Assembly (NCBI GenBank): GCA_022925895.1
Contig: JAKSYS010000618.1
Span: 1-37,417 of the forward strand
Length of the DNA: 37,417 bases
Source: Fragilaria crotonensis
Lineage: Eukaryota > Bacillariophyta > Fragilariophyceae > Fragilariales > Fragilariaceae
Reading direction: 5' to 3'
Of the stretch, positions 1-11,560 are shown one piece after another. The notes beneath the pieces are model-generated. The model did not search any database, was not told the origin of the DNA, and saw nothing but the letters and a program-made list of their open reading frames with translations. Numbering within the stretch: position 1 is the first letter of the stretch; each line of letters begins with the position of its first letter. The position numbers and the translations under genes are program-made.

Positions 1-1347
1 GATGAAAGTGAAGAGATAATGGTCATGGTAAGCGGATGCTCATGGTGAGTTTTGGTTATCAATAGTATATGGGGTACCATTGTCTCCATGAAACAAAGGC
101 AAGGTGGCTGGCACTCAAAGGCTCAAAATGGGTACTGTAGTACTCTATATTAAATAAATGCAAATTAATGGGGTGATATTGTAATGTTGTGTCAACAATA
201 CGGGTGATATATTATGTCAAATTTTTATTTGGGTGAAATTCTAGACATGGACATTCCAATATTGTTAATCACTGGTCATTATCGTTGAATGGGCAAGAAA
301 CATTTAGGTGATATTGTCATTTTGTTGGCATTCATCTGTTGCTTGTGTACAGTAATGATGATAATGTCAGGTATTTAGTTTCCCATTATTAGTATGCATA
401 CCATGCATTTTTCTTTTTTATCGCCAGTCTATCCGCCACTTGATTTTACGTGAAATCTGTAGGAGAAATTGTTGGTGAAGCTCGTTTTCAGCGGTCAAGA
501 AAAGGGACAATGACAACAGAGGGAGCCTCTGTGCCCCCTCATTCTGTTCCAATTAATGTCGATTCCATCCAAATACTGTGGCAACAGTCCTGCACCAACA
601 ACAAGTGAGTGCATGTAGCTAATTAGTAGCATATAGATTTTTGGTGTTTAACCTATTGTTGCCGGCCTTGCCTTATTTCTACCACGGATGGTGCGGTACA
701 CGATACAGTACAGAACAGATGTGGTCTTCTTCTCTATCTTTGTCAATCCTTTGACTTCGCAGCCATCAAATATGAACTTCATTCTGTCTGTGTTGTACAG
801 TTGTTTGCCTGCGGTATGCATACTTCTCCGTGTTTGGTTTGTTTGATAAACTATTTGGATAGCGGATTGCAGTCCAATACCTAAACTACGGCGGATACCA
901 AGACCTCAATTCCAGACAAGTGCTGATACATTAAAGGCAGTGCCAATAATGCAAGCTACAAGTCACCTTATTGTGGGGTTGGATGCGTAAACAGGATTGT
1001 CAACAGGACCTTGCACTGGTACAGGACTTGTTTTGATATCAATATCAGTAATCCAGATGTAGCTTTGTTGTCATGAGTCATGAGCCCCGCCGCAGAGGAT
1101 GCTATATTTGTAGCATGATTAGAATGCGCTCCATTGTTGAACTTCAGTCAATACCTGAGCAACATGTTTGAGTACGTGCCAATGTATTTGTGGCCGCCCG
1201 AAAACGGACTGCCCTCGGTCCACCATGCAATGCAGAGCTCTTGTCCCTCATTGGTGATGGGTTGACGATGCTCTCTGAGGATGGCTAACGGTTGTCCCGC
1301 CCGGGTGCAGGTGGAGCGCAGTGAACTTGTTATGCCTTTGCAATATA
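1..1347. other. No gene recognised
   Basis: I see no convincing coding frame, RNA gene or repeat structure here. Short open stretches exist on both strands but none shows a known motif. The sequence is moderately AT-rich and looks like decayed intergenic or old transposon DNA. Confidence 0.5.
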
Positions 1348-1348
1348 T

Positions 1349-2669
1349 TCATTCGATCGACGCGTATCTTGCCGCCCCGGCATCCTGTGTGGTGGTGGAG
1401 GATGCCCCGTCGGAGTACGAACTCACGGTACCAGTCATGGATGAGCCGCTCGTTGCCGTGATGCGTGACCCTTGATGGTTGGGAGGACTCAGTGCAGGGT
1501 CCAGCAGGTATTTGGGGATTAGGACCCCCCCCCCCGCCCATTTTGTGGAGTGATCAGATGTACCTCTCTTGAGGTCCTGAAGCATACTGGCTAATTTGGT
1601 GGGGAAGGCAACTCCAACAAAACCTTCCACCAAATTGGTGGCCACATGCTGTATGTGGTTGTATGGGCTCAACTGCATGGCCCAGATGATGTGTGCATAA
1701 TACATGGGGCCAATGCCGGGCCGTCTAGCTAGCCACACTTCGGTGCTATTTGTCCAAAATGATTTAGGACACCTGATGCCTGTGGCATGCAAGGGTCCAT
1801 GTTGCATCAAGAAATGGGTGGGCCTCCTGTTCATTGGAATAGGACTTGGCAGCATGCTACCGGTAGTACAGGGTGATTTTGAAGATATCTTTTGCTGTGG
1901 TGATTTGCTTCAAGTTCACATTTTTATCTCCGTGCGCCAGCAACTGGTTACTCTCACTTGCAGTTGCAAGTGCAAAGCACTACTACCTGGTTAGTACTTC
2001 CCAAGTAGGACACCTGGCTGGAATGGCTAGCATCAATCAGCCAAGTTGTCAGCCCCATGACCAGTATACAAGAAGCTGACAATCATCAGTATAATTCCAG
2101 AGGTGATGATGATGGGTACATATAGTACCATCAAGAGCCCTCTTTCCATTTGCACCTTCTGCATCATCTCTTGCGTCAATGCCATGTGCTGCGCTCACCT
2201 ATGAGGCAATTGGCTAATCGAGCCCGTACAGGCGCATCGGTCTCCACCTCTCGATGACATTGCAATATCAGGCAGGGAAGTGTGTGGTACGTTTTTCTGT
2301 ACTCGTCCTCAGCAGTCGTCTTTGGTGAGGTCGAGGTTTGGCTGGTTCACTGTCTCCCGCATCCCATGTGGCTGTGCGCACGAAGTACCATGCAAATGGC
2401 GCCCACAATGCCTTAAGAGGTCCCCTTTTACCTTTGTTGTCGTAAAGCCGCATGCTTCCAGTGGTAGGCGTTAGGGGGTCAGTGCTTGCATGGATCTCAT
2501 ACCATGCATGCGGCATACTACTACATGAGCATGTCCTCCTGGTAGTCCTAAAAGGGCATCCTCCGCCAAAATAAGTTGCTTGACTTGTTGGACCCCGGAT
2601 GTGTGGGTGAGCAGTGCTGGGAGGCTTCCCGGGATCAGTTGCTTGTGCAGATGACGAAGTAGCTATCAC
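1349..2669 (-). other. Unrecognised broken open stretches
   Basis: The minus strand holds an open stretch of about 168 codons (1349-1855) and another of 133 codons (2268-2669), with stops between them. The second contains a tract that reads like real protein (SMRLYDNKGKRGPLKALW). A short hydrophobic tract encoded at about 2,050-2,170 could be a chance membrane-like segment. I do not recognise any family. It may be a decayed transposon protein or chance; no start, promoter or neighbour supports a working gene. Confidence 0.15.
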
Positions 2670-4462
2670 GTTGGTCTCTGGACCCTGCGCACATTGCTGC
2701 CCAAAGGATGGTGGACACTCAAACTGCTGTGCCTACAATTTGGAAGGCAGTCCCTGATACCTCTACTTCCAGGTCCTGGAGAAGGAGTATATCCCTAGGG
2801 AGTCCCAGAACTCTGAAGCTGCACTTTCATTGTTCATTCTATTGTATGGCTATTCTTTGGATGCTCTTCAGAATCCCACGAGTAGATTGTTATGTTGGAC
2901 AATATTGAATCACAGATGATATGTATTGAAAATTGAACTAAAAAGAATACAAAATGTAGATTTGATAATGCACCGGTTTGTGTTCTCTCCTTTCAAGTGT
3001 TGCTGACAATTGCGCTCCTCATTTGTCTGCATATCATTCAACAGTGTCCAAAGAACAATGAGGCAAAACAATTATGAGAATGCTATCATGAAGCAAACCA
3101 AAGCAGGACTCCATCCTGCAAAGAGAACCACCAAAGTAGGACTCACACAACTTTGGATGACAAATGGATTGAAGGAGAGCAAGAACAAGATATGATCATG
3201 GCAGTAGAAGAAAGCAGCCACTTTAGCTTTTCCTCAAGTCAAACAATTCTCCACCGCGGAGACTTCACCTGCCCCATCTATGACTGGGGTCATGCAAAGG
3301 AAGCCAATTGGGTTGTTCTGTTTTTCTTGAGTGACAGCTTTAGGGTATAATGTATCCAGTGTTGACGCACCTCCACCAGCAGCATGGGTTGTGAACCCAT
3401 AACCATTCCGGTATCTGCTGATTCAATCTGGTGACGGACTGATGCGGTTGTCACTAAGTACTCTCAAAATTTGACAACGGATGCTGGCTGGTGGTGGGTG
3501 TGTATTCTCCAGCTGCATTTGGGAGGACTGGTCCCTTGGGGGCAATGAGTTACTAGGCCATGGCGCGAATTTTCCGATCTTTGTACATGCCAAAGTTTGT
3601 TCTTAAATCTCTGCTAGCCGTCCTGATAGCTCCAGTCTCACAGTCAGGGTATCATGTGTCATAAAAACGTGCTCCTTGGCTCATGTAATGACGTGTCTTG
3701 CTGTCATTCTGCAGCACTTTGACCTGGATGGATCAACAATAAGCGGTACTATGTCCGAGGCTAATCATTGCTAATGAGTGCACACTCGCCTAAAGACCCC
3801 GATAGGTGTTTGCGCATCTAACAACGGATCTCCCTTTTCTCAAACACTGCCGCTTATCAATGTTGCAGTACACACTTTGGTGGATGAGTTTTGTCCTTAT
3901 TGACAAGCCATGGTTTGGACAGATTCACTCTAGAATGAGATACTGGCTGAAAGGAAGAATTGTGCTTTAAAGTGATGATTCTGTTTCTTAAGTCCTATTG
4001 ACCATTTCAAAGCAAAGGGTTTCCATTGAATGCATTACAGCAGAGGGTTCCATTAAGTGCATTGGAGTATCTCAAGTAAACTCCTTAAGATCCAACATCA
4101 AGATTGGATTGTCATACCAATCACTTTTCCTGTATATTTTCCAAAGGCTCTTTCTGACTTCATACCAATATATGCACAGGAAATTGGGACTCACGGAAAA
4201 CTACTGTAGTTCACTGTGATAACCATACAATGCATTCGGGACTAATGAGTTTCCAGCCTTTTGGTACTAAGTTACTTCCTTTGCAAATTACCTAATTTAA
4301 ATGTTGCATGCCACACTACGACTGTTGTTGTTTATTGTATATTGCTGTACATGATTCTTAGTGCTCTTCTTGGGTACCTCAAGTCAGTTTACCAGACCAG
4401 CAAGGCTCCATGATGCTGAGCGGTGGGCAGCAAAAACTCGGTAGGTAAGCTCTCTCATCTCT
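2670..4462. other. No gene recognised
   Basis: Only short open stretches are present and none has recognisable motifs. No RNA gene, tandem repeat or inverted terminal repeat was seen. It may include the lost 5' part (LTR and leader) of the old Gag-Pol relic that begins to be readable after about 4.46 kb, but I could not identify an LTR. Confidence 0.45.
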
Positions 4463-5862
4463 TTGCTGGCTGGAAAGACATCATGTGCTGACAATGAGGC
4501 AATGATTAGGCTCACTATTTCCTCACACTTGCGATTTGCTCTCCCTTGTCTTTCCTCCCTTTTCATCGAGATACCCATGACACCCTGCCTGCTGCCGCTC
4601 GTACCGTCTTCACTGCTGCCCTTGCTGGACGCACTGGAATTAGGCAATTACGCTGCAACGAGAGTTGCAATTACGGACAACGGGTTGCCATCGCTAGGGA
4701 TGAGGACTGAGACAAGTTGCCTATGCACCATGAGGTTTGGCGCAGAGCGAATGCAAGTCCCAACGCGCAAGTCATCATTCGTCCATTGGTATCTTTGCCG
4801 AAGCTTGAGGCCATGCATTACTACTGGGTGCCAGCTCAAAGGTGTATTGGTATTGTGGCAGCTTGTTCTGCCACTGATTGCACCAAACGCAGTTTTGCAG
4901 GAAGTACTGGAGCTAACGGAGGACACAGACATCACTAAACCAGCAAAGCTTGCTGACCTGGTTAAGCTGATCAAGTTTTGGGAGATGTTTACGACCCTTC
5001 TAGGTTGTATAAACGGTGCAGCGCTTTTTCCTTTGACGTATCTTACATTATACTAGCAAGTTGTCACGCATGAATTGCATGATGCCGACTACCCTACAAT
5101 GCAGGAACGATTACTAGCCACGATGGCAGTCAGCATATCACATGATTTTGACCTAGACAATTGTACTTTGTAAGATGTATTGATGAGCTAGCAGATTGGA
5201 GCTTTGTTAAGCGTTTCGATTGGATGAAGGACAGAGAAGCAAGCAGAAGGAATGGCTGAGACTACGCCCTCGCAAAGGGCTAAGTATTGCTTGATTCCAA
5301 GTTCTGCCTGCTTTGGACCAGGCAAGGGTTTCACCTTTGCAAACAATGTCACCCCTCACCAAGCTGCGCGCGCACTACAAACTGCTCTTTGACTTGAAGG
5401 TCGCTGCTTTCGAGTCGTCAAAGAATATAACCGATTTTCTGAGGGCATACGTGACCCGAAGAACGCCAGCAATATCTCAGCACGGTTGTTCAAGGAAACA
5501 TGGCCGCGCAGAGTAAGTCAGAGCAACAATAAGTTCCATCTGTTTCAACGGATGGCAGCGGTAAGGGGAGCTCACATGTCAACAAGATCAGCAGAGGTGG
5601 TGGTTCTGATACGGACAAGCCATTCGGAACATTGTCTGATCAAGACATGAAGAAGAGTGTCCAGAAGTTTCACAGACAGACGGAGACGAAGAGAATGAAG
5701 GAGGATAAACAAAGGTGAGCGTAAGCTCACCAAGGTTTAGTCCAATCGTGATGTGGCCTATGGTGACAAGGATGATTCAATGGAACTGACGGCTTCCAAT
5801 TCAACAGCAACTAATTTGAGTGCACCAGGCTCCCACTTTGGTTCAAACGGAGCTACGGCTGG
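4463..5862 (+). pseudogene. Decayed Gag-like protein of a copia-type retroelement
   Basis: Reading across frameshifts, the plus strand gives ordered fragments like the Gag of multi-copy diatom retroelements: KFWEMFTTLLGCINGAALFPLTY near 4,970-5,040 (an LxxYLGxIxGAxxxPLxY-like tract), DADYPTMQERLLATMAV near 5,090-5,130, FVKRFDWMKDRE near 5,205-5,240, GKGFTFANNVTPHQAA near 5,325-5,370, a KNITDFLRAYV stretch near 5,425-5,455, and a basic, serine-rich tail to about 5,860. At least four frameshifts and several stops break it. The longest uninterrupted piece is 197 codons (4463-5056), but only its last third looks genuine. Gag would form the particle that packages the element RNA. The tail runs directly into the target-site duplication of the inserted non-LTR element at 5863, and the reading continues beyond it at 9008. 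I am fairly sure it is coding relic and less sure of the family. Confidence 0.5.
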
Positions 5863-5878
5863 CAAACATGGTAAAGCA
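5863..5878. repeat. Target-site duplication, left copy
   Basis: CAAACATGGTAAAGCA here matches CAAACATGGCAAAGCA at 8992-9007 in 15 of 16 positions. The two copies flank exactly the minus-strand RT/RNase H element. A duplication of this length is what target-primed reverse transcription leaves. Confidence 0.8.
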
Positions 5879-6190
5879 AAAACAAAACCAAACCTAATTT
5901 TCGGGTTGTCACCGTTTTGAGACCCACAGGGCTCAAATGTGTACCCCCTCCGGCGGATGAACCGCGAGAGAATTTATTAACTATTCAAAATGTGATCACG
6001 TGTTGTCTGTCCTTCGAAAAAACGCAGTCATGAGTGTCTGCCTGGTGCCTTGATGGGTGTATTGTTCCCGGGATACTTTTACTCTGTGCAACCATCGTCA
6101 TTGTGTAGATGCCGAAGCTTTCAGTAGCTTTTCGAGTGGCATGGAACATAAGTGTCGATCTTCGAAAAGCATTTTATCCGGATGGCGGTA

Positions 6191-7846
6191 CTAGTAGTCT
6201 GTAATACTAGCAATGGTGTCGGATCGTATGTTTCGCATATCGTCATTTGAGTTGTCGTGAAGTATTTCATTTCTTGCTTTCCATAATGCAGTGGTGTATC
6301 CGTGGATTGCTTGAATCGTGTGTTTCATGCGAGAGTTCCCTATCGTGTGATCAATTGTTGTATCAGTATATGATTGTGTAGAAAGGTCGTACCATTTCTT
6401 ACTGAGGAAACCTCGAAAAGCGTTGTCCCACCCGATCGTGTTTTGTTGTTTCAAGGCGAGATCAACTGTTTCTTTCATATGTGGCGGGTATGCTGTCAAA
6501 TCCGGACAGAAGTCTGAATGCCCAGTGGCAATCCAATGTCGAAGGCCTCCGACTAAACGTTTCCGAAGAGGATGCGCTTGTGGATAACTTTTTTCTTTCA
6601 GAAGAGAGACAAGACCTGGTTGTTGTATCGGATTATGTGTGCATCGGAAAAAATGGGTACTGTCTTCATCGGTTGACTTGCAGCATGGACATAGTTTCAG
6701 AGATGGAGATGGGACGGACGATCGTTTGTATCGTGTAGTTCCCAAAGGCAGTTGATCATGTACCGCCTTCATTTGGTGTATCTGTTGTGCCGCTGTGAGT
6801 CGTCGGAAGTGGGTTCCAAAAAGCTCAAAGTCAATATCGTTCCAGGTTATGTCAGACCATTGTTTCTTTTCCTGCATGTATCTCCGCAAATGGTAGCCAT
6901 TCACGTGGTATCGAATACAGTCATTGTATTGGCTTGTTACTCGCACTCCGTTGATACTGAAGGAGATGCGTTGCTCCGGTTGATGATCAATCTTTTGTGA
7001 TGGACAAAGTTTACCTCGTTTTCGGTAACGCGTGGCCAGAAAGTCGGCGTCGATATTCATTTGAACCGAACGTGGTAATTTGGAATAGGACTGGAGATTA
7101 TCCTGATGTCCCTTGATCCAATTAAAGGTTATTTTGCGTCGAATTTCTTTGAGCAAGCTCTGAATCAATGTGAGAAGATCAGCCTCGTAAGGCTGCCGTC
7201 CCGCAATGGCACCATGTCTTGTGATACGTTTGATTTTTGAGATAGCTGATTTGCTGTCCGTGAACCAACGAAAAGTACATGTATGACGCAGGCCCCATGT
7301 TCGAGAAAAAGTTGCGATGAGTAGAAGCGAAGACGCAAAGCCGCATAATTTGCACCGTGTCGAGTTGGTTGTATCCGAGGGGCCATCGACCGGCCCGCCG
7401 CATTGGAATAAAACTTGCTTATTTGTCGAAAGGATCCATCCGAAAGTCCCGTGTTGGCCAAATAATCCTCCGTCAGAAGCAATATACAGGCGTTCCTTGG
7501 ATCGAAACGCTCTCCAAACTTGCAAGTCGGTAGCGATTTGTTTTATGTCATCGAGAAGTCGGCGTTGCGTGCGCGGAAGTTTGTTGATGTTTTCCGAGAG
7601 AGATGCATTAGTATAAGAAACATCGCTACTGTGGCTGATGGATCGTGGCCGTTCGAGATAAGTTGGTTGACGTACTTCATCGCTGCTCAACGGGATTTCC
7701 TTCCAGTATGGGATGTATCTTAAGAACGATGATGAGATATATCGCTTCCAGAGTCGCCGCTGTGATGATGTTGGTGCCATTTGATGTGGCCAACGAAGAT
7801 TGGAGATGGCTGTCATCACGCCTGCCATCAAGAAAAGCAAGAGCAA
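6191..7846 (-). pseudogene. RNase H and C-terminal zinc-finger half of a non-LTR Pol
   Basis: This is an open frame of 551 codons whose first ~40 residues overlap the RT half in another frame. The RNase H domain spans residues ~118-275: D125 (YIASDGG), D197 (WFTDSKS), H247 in KGHQDN and D268 (NIDADFLA) fit the RNase HI pattern. The catalytic glutamate expected in the STRC-x-LCG helix is lysine (K166, codon AAA), a single G-to-A change from GAA. Further on, CPCC...H...C (C386, C389, H398, C402) forms a CX2CX8HX3C finger like those at the C-terminus of plant and protist non-LTR Pols. RNase H would remove the RNA template during cDNA synthesis. The break from the RT half at about 7,735 and the missing glutamate both argue that it is dead. 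Confidence 0.8.
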
Positions 7847-8991
7847 TGGTATTTGGTCTCGTGACGTCTTGCATTTCCGCCAGAGTATTGACTTGCAGGT
7901 AAAGTCTTACCAGGTTGATGTCCCGCTGTTGCGCAGTACTGTATTGCGCGAGATGATGTGGTTGCATGATGAATTGGTCACGCCGTCCAGATAGTTGCAG
8001 AGATGGTTGTTCTGTGATTGTAACAGAGATGTTGTGATTTGCCATGTAATTGCGAACCGATGTCAGCCATGTTGATGTGAGATATGGAAGGGGAATAGTT
8101 GGGTATTCCAATAGACATTCGCCAATTCCTGCCTCCATCTGAAGGTATTGGAGATTCATTAAAATGAGATCCCCAGCTGATGATTTAGAGAATATCGCAT
8201 TGCGTAAAAATTTCAAATTCTCGATCCCCATCTCTGTTCTCATGTCGAAAATCCCGAGACCACCCAGAGCCAAAGGTACGTGTCGTATAGACGTTGGGAG
8301 ATTTCCCGCGACGTGCATTTTTCGGAGCATTGCAGGTATTATTTTTGATTGAACAGTGGCTAATTCTTCCTCAGGTACCAAGAGAGCGGGAAGGCAATAT
8401 CGCATTGTTGGCGCGTAAATAGTTTTGTGAAATATTTGGATGTCGGACGCCGTGAGACGTGGGGAGTACAGTCGTGCTGCATGTGTATCGGCCTTTTGTT
8501 TACACACGCGAATCTGCTCCGAGAAGTTGCCGGTTGGTGTCAGATGGACTCCGAGGATCTTTGTGGCCGTATCGAGGGACTTCCGATGTATTGTATGCCG
8601 GTCATGAGTAGCATATGGTACAATATTGATATGAGGGTCTCCTTGGTGGTGCAATCGCATTCGGGGTCGTCCTTTATGCCATTCCCAGTAAATAATATAC
8701 CAGTTACATTTCTTCAGATTTAGTGTTCCGCCCGACAAGGACAATAAATGTTCCCATGTTTGAGCCGCTGTTTGGAGGTGCTGTATCATTTCCTCGTATT
8801 CCATTGGCGTGTCCCAGTCATTTATACCCAGAGTTGTGTCGTCAACAAAGGCGTCGGTAAGCCTACTGTGAGTTAATGCACCTTCAGGTGACGAAAATTT
8901 TGTCCAATGAGGAATTAAAGAATCCAGAGTGTGCAGAAGTAAAACCACCATTGACAGCCATACTGCTGGAGATGCTCTGCTCCCCTGACCT
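7677..8991 (-). pseudogene. Reverse transcriptase half of a non-LTR Pol, N-terminus missing
   Basis: The frame is open from a stop at 8991-8993 and runs to 7677. The first ATG is at 8951, but this is not the original start. It reads QGSRASPAVWLSM (palm motif with the conserved QG), then the catalytic FVDD (in DAFVDDTTLG, about 35 residues after the ATG), then a thumb-like LGVHLTPTGN region, consistent with the C-terminal half of an RT. Palm motif A and the fingers are absent because the element is truncated at 8991. The C-terminus goes out of frame near 7,735, after which homology continues in the RNase H frame. RT would copy element RNA into DNA at the nicked target. Recognition of RT is firm; the exact clade is open. 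Confidence 0.8.
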
Positions 8992-9007
8992 CAAACATGG
9001 CAAAGCA
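8992..9007. repeat. Target-site duplication, right copy
   Basis: CAAACATGGCAAAGCA, one base different from the left copy at 5863-5878. It marks the 5' (truncated) boundary of the non-LTR element. Immediately right of it the old Gag-Pol relic resumes. Confidence 0.8.
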
Positions 9008-11560
9008 TTGACTAGGGCAAAATGGCTCAGCCCAATTTCAGCGGAGGCCGGCTCTCAAGCTTGCTTTTGGAGTCTCAAGCGATGTGTCATATGGACACTA
9101 AATACATTGCATAGGTTCTGCTACGGTCTGACATGTTGCCAGGTTTTACCATCAGTGCTCTTGACTTGAACGCTGACACCTCCTATGCGGGTTCCAATAT
9201 GGCAGTGTTGAAATAAACTGGTGAGAAAGTTGCGCTATACCCTTTCTTGGAGAATCTGTATAGTGCTGTACAGGAAGTCCCAGCCAATTACCACAGAGTC
9301 AACAGTATCGGAAAGTCTATCTTCTAGGGTTGAGCTGTGGCTATTGGTCCTCTACGAAGCTCTGAACTGTGGCGAGCGCCTAAATGAGTTGCTCCTCTCT
9401 CCAAACCAGCCAAGTAAGGGCGGCTGGAAACAACTTGGTACACGATGAGGACGCACCCATTTGTTTCAACTTTACCTCATCACGCTTGATCACCATACCT
9501 GGAGAGTTCAAAGTACTCCTCAAAATGCATGGAGTCATGTCTAACGTTTTGACTTGCAAGCCAGTGGTTGAAGAGATTGACCAGTGCCAGCAGTCGGGCG
9601 CATTCCAATCATATGAATAAACAGAGATGATCCTGTGGGAACCGTACTCCTCTAAGTCATTGGCCGAACCGGAGGACACAGCTTGTTCTGCAAAAACTGT
9701 TCCAGAGGTCCAAGTGACACACAATACTCACTTTTGCGGCAACCATGTTGACAAATGTGAGTCGGAGACGAGCTGTACTTGAAAGACGTGGTGGCATGCT
9801 CCAATCCTCACCAAATGGTGAACTGCGGTTGCAGCTTGACTAAGCCTCCAGAACCCCATTGAGCTCTCAGATGAAATGATGTTGCATCTCAATTGATTAC
9901 ATCAGTCAACGTCAAATGGTTTGCAGTGAACGGGGATGTTTTAGTTTTTTTAGAAAAGAGGGCGGAAGGTTCAGTCTGTTAGATATTGGTGGAAGAGTGG
10001 CAAATCTTTGCGGTGTCTCTGCGCAACTGAGATCCGGTGATTACAAAGGAAATATTAGCCAACCGCTGGGGTAGTATTGGATTGTACACCGCATGCAAGA
10101 CACTGTTGAGGATGGCACATAATGGAGTAGGGAGAGTTATTCATCCAGAAGAGCCCAAATATTGCAATTCTTGGCAGTCCTATTTGCATTTGCCTACAAT
10201 AAGTTCTTAGCATATGGAAACAATGTTTTCAACCACCCCATAACCTCCACATCGCATGTGTGCACAGGTGTCTACAAAGGGCTTACTAGGGTCGTACAAT
10301 CTTTTCTACCCACTCAAAAGAGAAGCCAACGCTACCAATGCTTTGAATGTAGTGGCAGGGATGGATGTAGAGCAAAAAGCACTCAGATCTGATGGAGCCA
10401 ATGCTGAAGTCCGAGAAAGATCTGCTGTGCTTGCGAAATGAATATCACATAAAGCAGCAAGGGCAGAGCCATACAGTGCTGGTTGGCAAAGAAACAGAAC
10501 ACATAAAAGAGAAAATCAAGAGACGGTATTGAGCAGACGACGTTGCGTGCACGTGGCTGCGACGTCCCAGTGTTACACGGAGGGCGTGTGTCAATGGAGC
10601 AAAGCAATAGGAGAGGGCAACAGTACGGAGGACACGCCTAATTCGATTCGTACGAGGGTGTCTGGCATAACGACCCTGCTGTCCAGTTTCGTGAAGACTT
10701 GTTGAGAATGCTGAGTTGATTGATTGGAGTTGCCAATGATGTCAAATGTCAGTTGACATTTTTGGTACTGCCTTAATGATCCTGCAAGATATAGGCCAGG
10801 TCAACGGTTGTTCCTGTGGCCAAAGACAAAGTGTTGGATCCCGATGTTTGAGCAAGAATTGTTGAGCTTCTTGATTTGTCAATGAAAGAGAAGATTGGTG
10901 ATACACTGATTGACGATGAGATTGACGAAGCGCTCGTTGACGCATTCATGCACCAGATTATGTGTTTATACCCGACTTGCCAGATGAGCCTGGCGTACGA
11001 TGATAAGTCCTTGATGGCAGAAGTGCTGCTATCACCAAAAATGGGATGGTCACTAAGGCAAGAAGAGTAATGGGAAGGAGACGTGATGCGGATGAAGTCC
11101 AGATGGAAAACGGCATCCGATACTGGATACGAGGCAATATGAGGTTGGATTTCAAGATGCTGGTGGTGGAACAGATATCTTCGGCAAAAAGTATCATTGC
11201 CAAGAACCACTCGTCCCAGGTCAATGACACAACAATTCTTGAGCAAGTCTGTCCTCAAGAAGCAACACGATAATGCGATTGCTAATCACCGAGCTCATGA
11301 AGTAGATCATCCGGGATGCCTCTGAGAACGGAGAAACTCAGATTGCCGACTTGTTGACAACTCCGATTGAAGGAACAACTTGCTCATTGGTTGTGTGTCA
11401 TCATGGTAAGGGATTTCAAAAGCCAGTGCCACCCCTCATAACGAAAAGAGAACTATTGGTTGGACAACCAAGTGTCACTGACGGTGCCATCTGAATGACG
11501 ACGGCGGCTTTTCATGCAATTCCGGCGGTTCAGTGTGCATGATAAACGAGTTGGGACGAG
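9008..11560 (+). pseudogene. Decayed Pol (protease, integrase, linker) of the copia-type relic
   Basis: Fragments appear in Pol order. Near 9,150-9,300 a protease-like tract reads LDLNADTSYAGSN, then TGEKVALYPF and YSAVQEVP, resembling the HADT...AGSN protease of diatom elements. Near 10,260-10,500 integrase-like pieces follow: NLFYPLKREA, LRSDGANAE and RAEPYSAGWQ, recalling the FYPLKxKxEA, SDGAKE and EPYSPWQN motifs around the second catalytic D and the E. Near 10,875-11,270 come KIGDTLIDDEIDEALVDAF, AEVLL, a GRRRDAD tract and PILDTRQYEV, which fit the linker between integrase and RT. Stops and frame changes are frequent and no RT motif is readable after 11.3 kb, so the RT is deleted or too decayed. 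Matches are from memory of the family style; a translated search would settle them. Confidence 0.5.

Larger units (their letters stand above)
5879..8991 (-). mobile_element. 5'-truncated non-LTR retrotransposon (RT plus RNase H)
   Basis: The element is 3,113 bp, on the minus strand, between near-identical 16-bp direct repeats. It starts inside the reverse transcriptase palm (QGSRASP is the first readable Pol motif, immediately inside the 5' boundary), so the N-terminal Pol and any first ORF are missing. This is the classic 5' truncation of LINE-type insertions. Its 3' end on the minus strand is a T/G-rich tail (GGTTTGGTTTTGTTTT) directly against the duplication rather than poly(A). About 310 bp of 3' untranslated sequence separates the Pol stop from the tail. 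A frameshift near 7,735 and a lost RNase H catalytic residue make it inactive. It may belong to the Ambal or I-like groups, but I cannot decide without a phylogeny. Confidence 0.75.
4463..11560 (+). mobile_element. Old copia-type retroelement relic, split by a later insertion
   Basis: Gag-like fragments (4.46-5.86 kb) and Pol fragments (9.0-11.5 kb) lie on the same strand and in the right order: Gag, protease, integrase, then the linker before RT. Between them sits a minus-strand non-LTR element bounded by a target duplication, so the two halves were once continuous. Many stops and frameshifts show that the element is old and dead. No LTRs could be recognised and the RT domain is not readable, so the outer limits are approximate. 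The family assignment comes from remembered sequence style, not a search. Confidence 0.5.

Noticed and set aside
3800-3850. AACAACGGATCTC-like string resembling the start of 5.8S rRNA
   Set aside because: Only about a dozen bases match; no 5.8S continues and no ITS or flanking rRNA is present.
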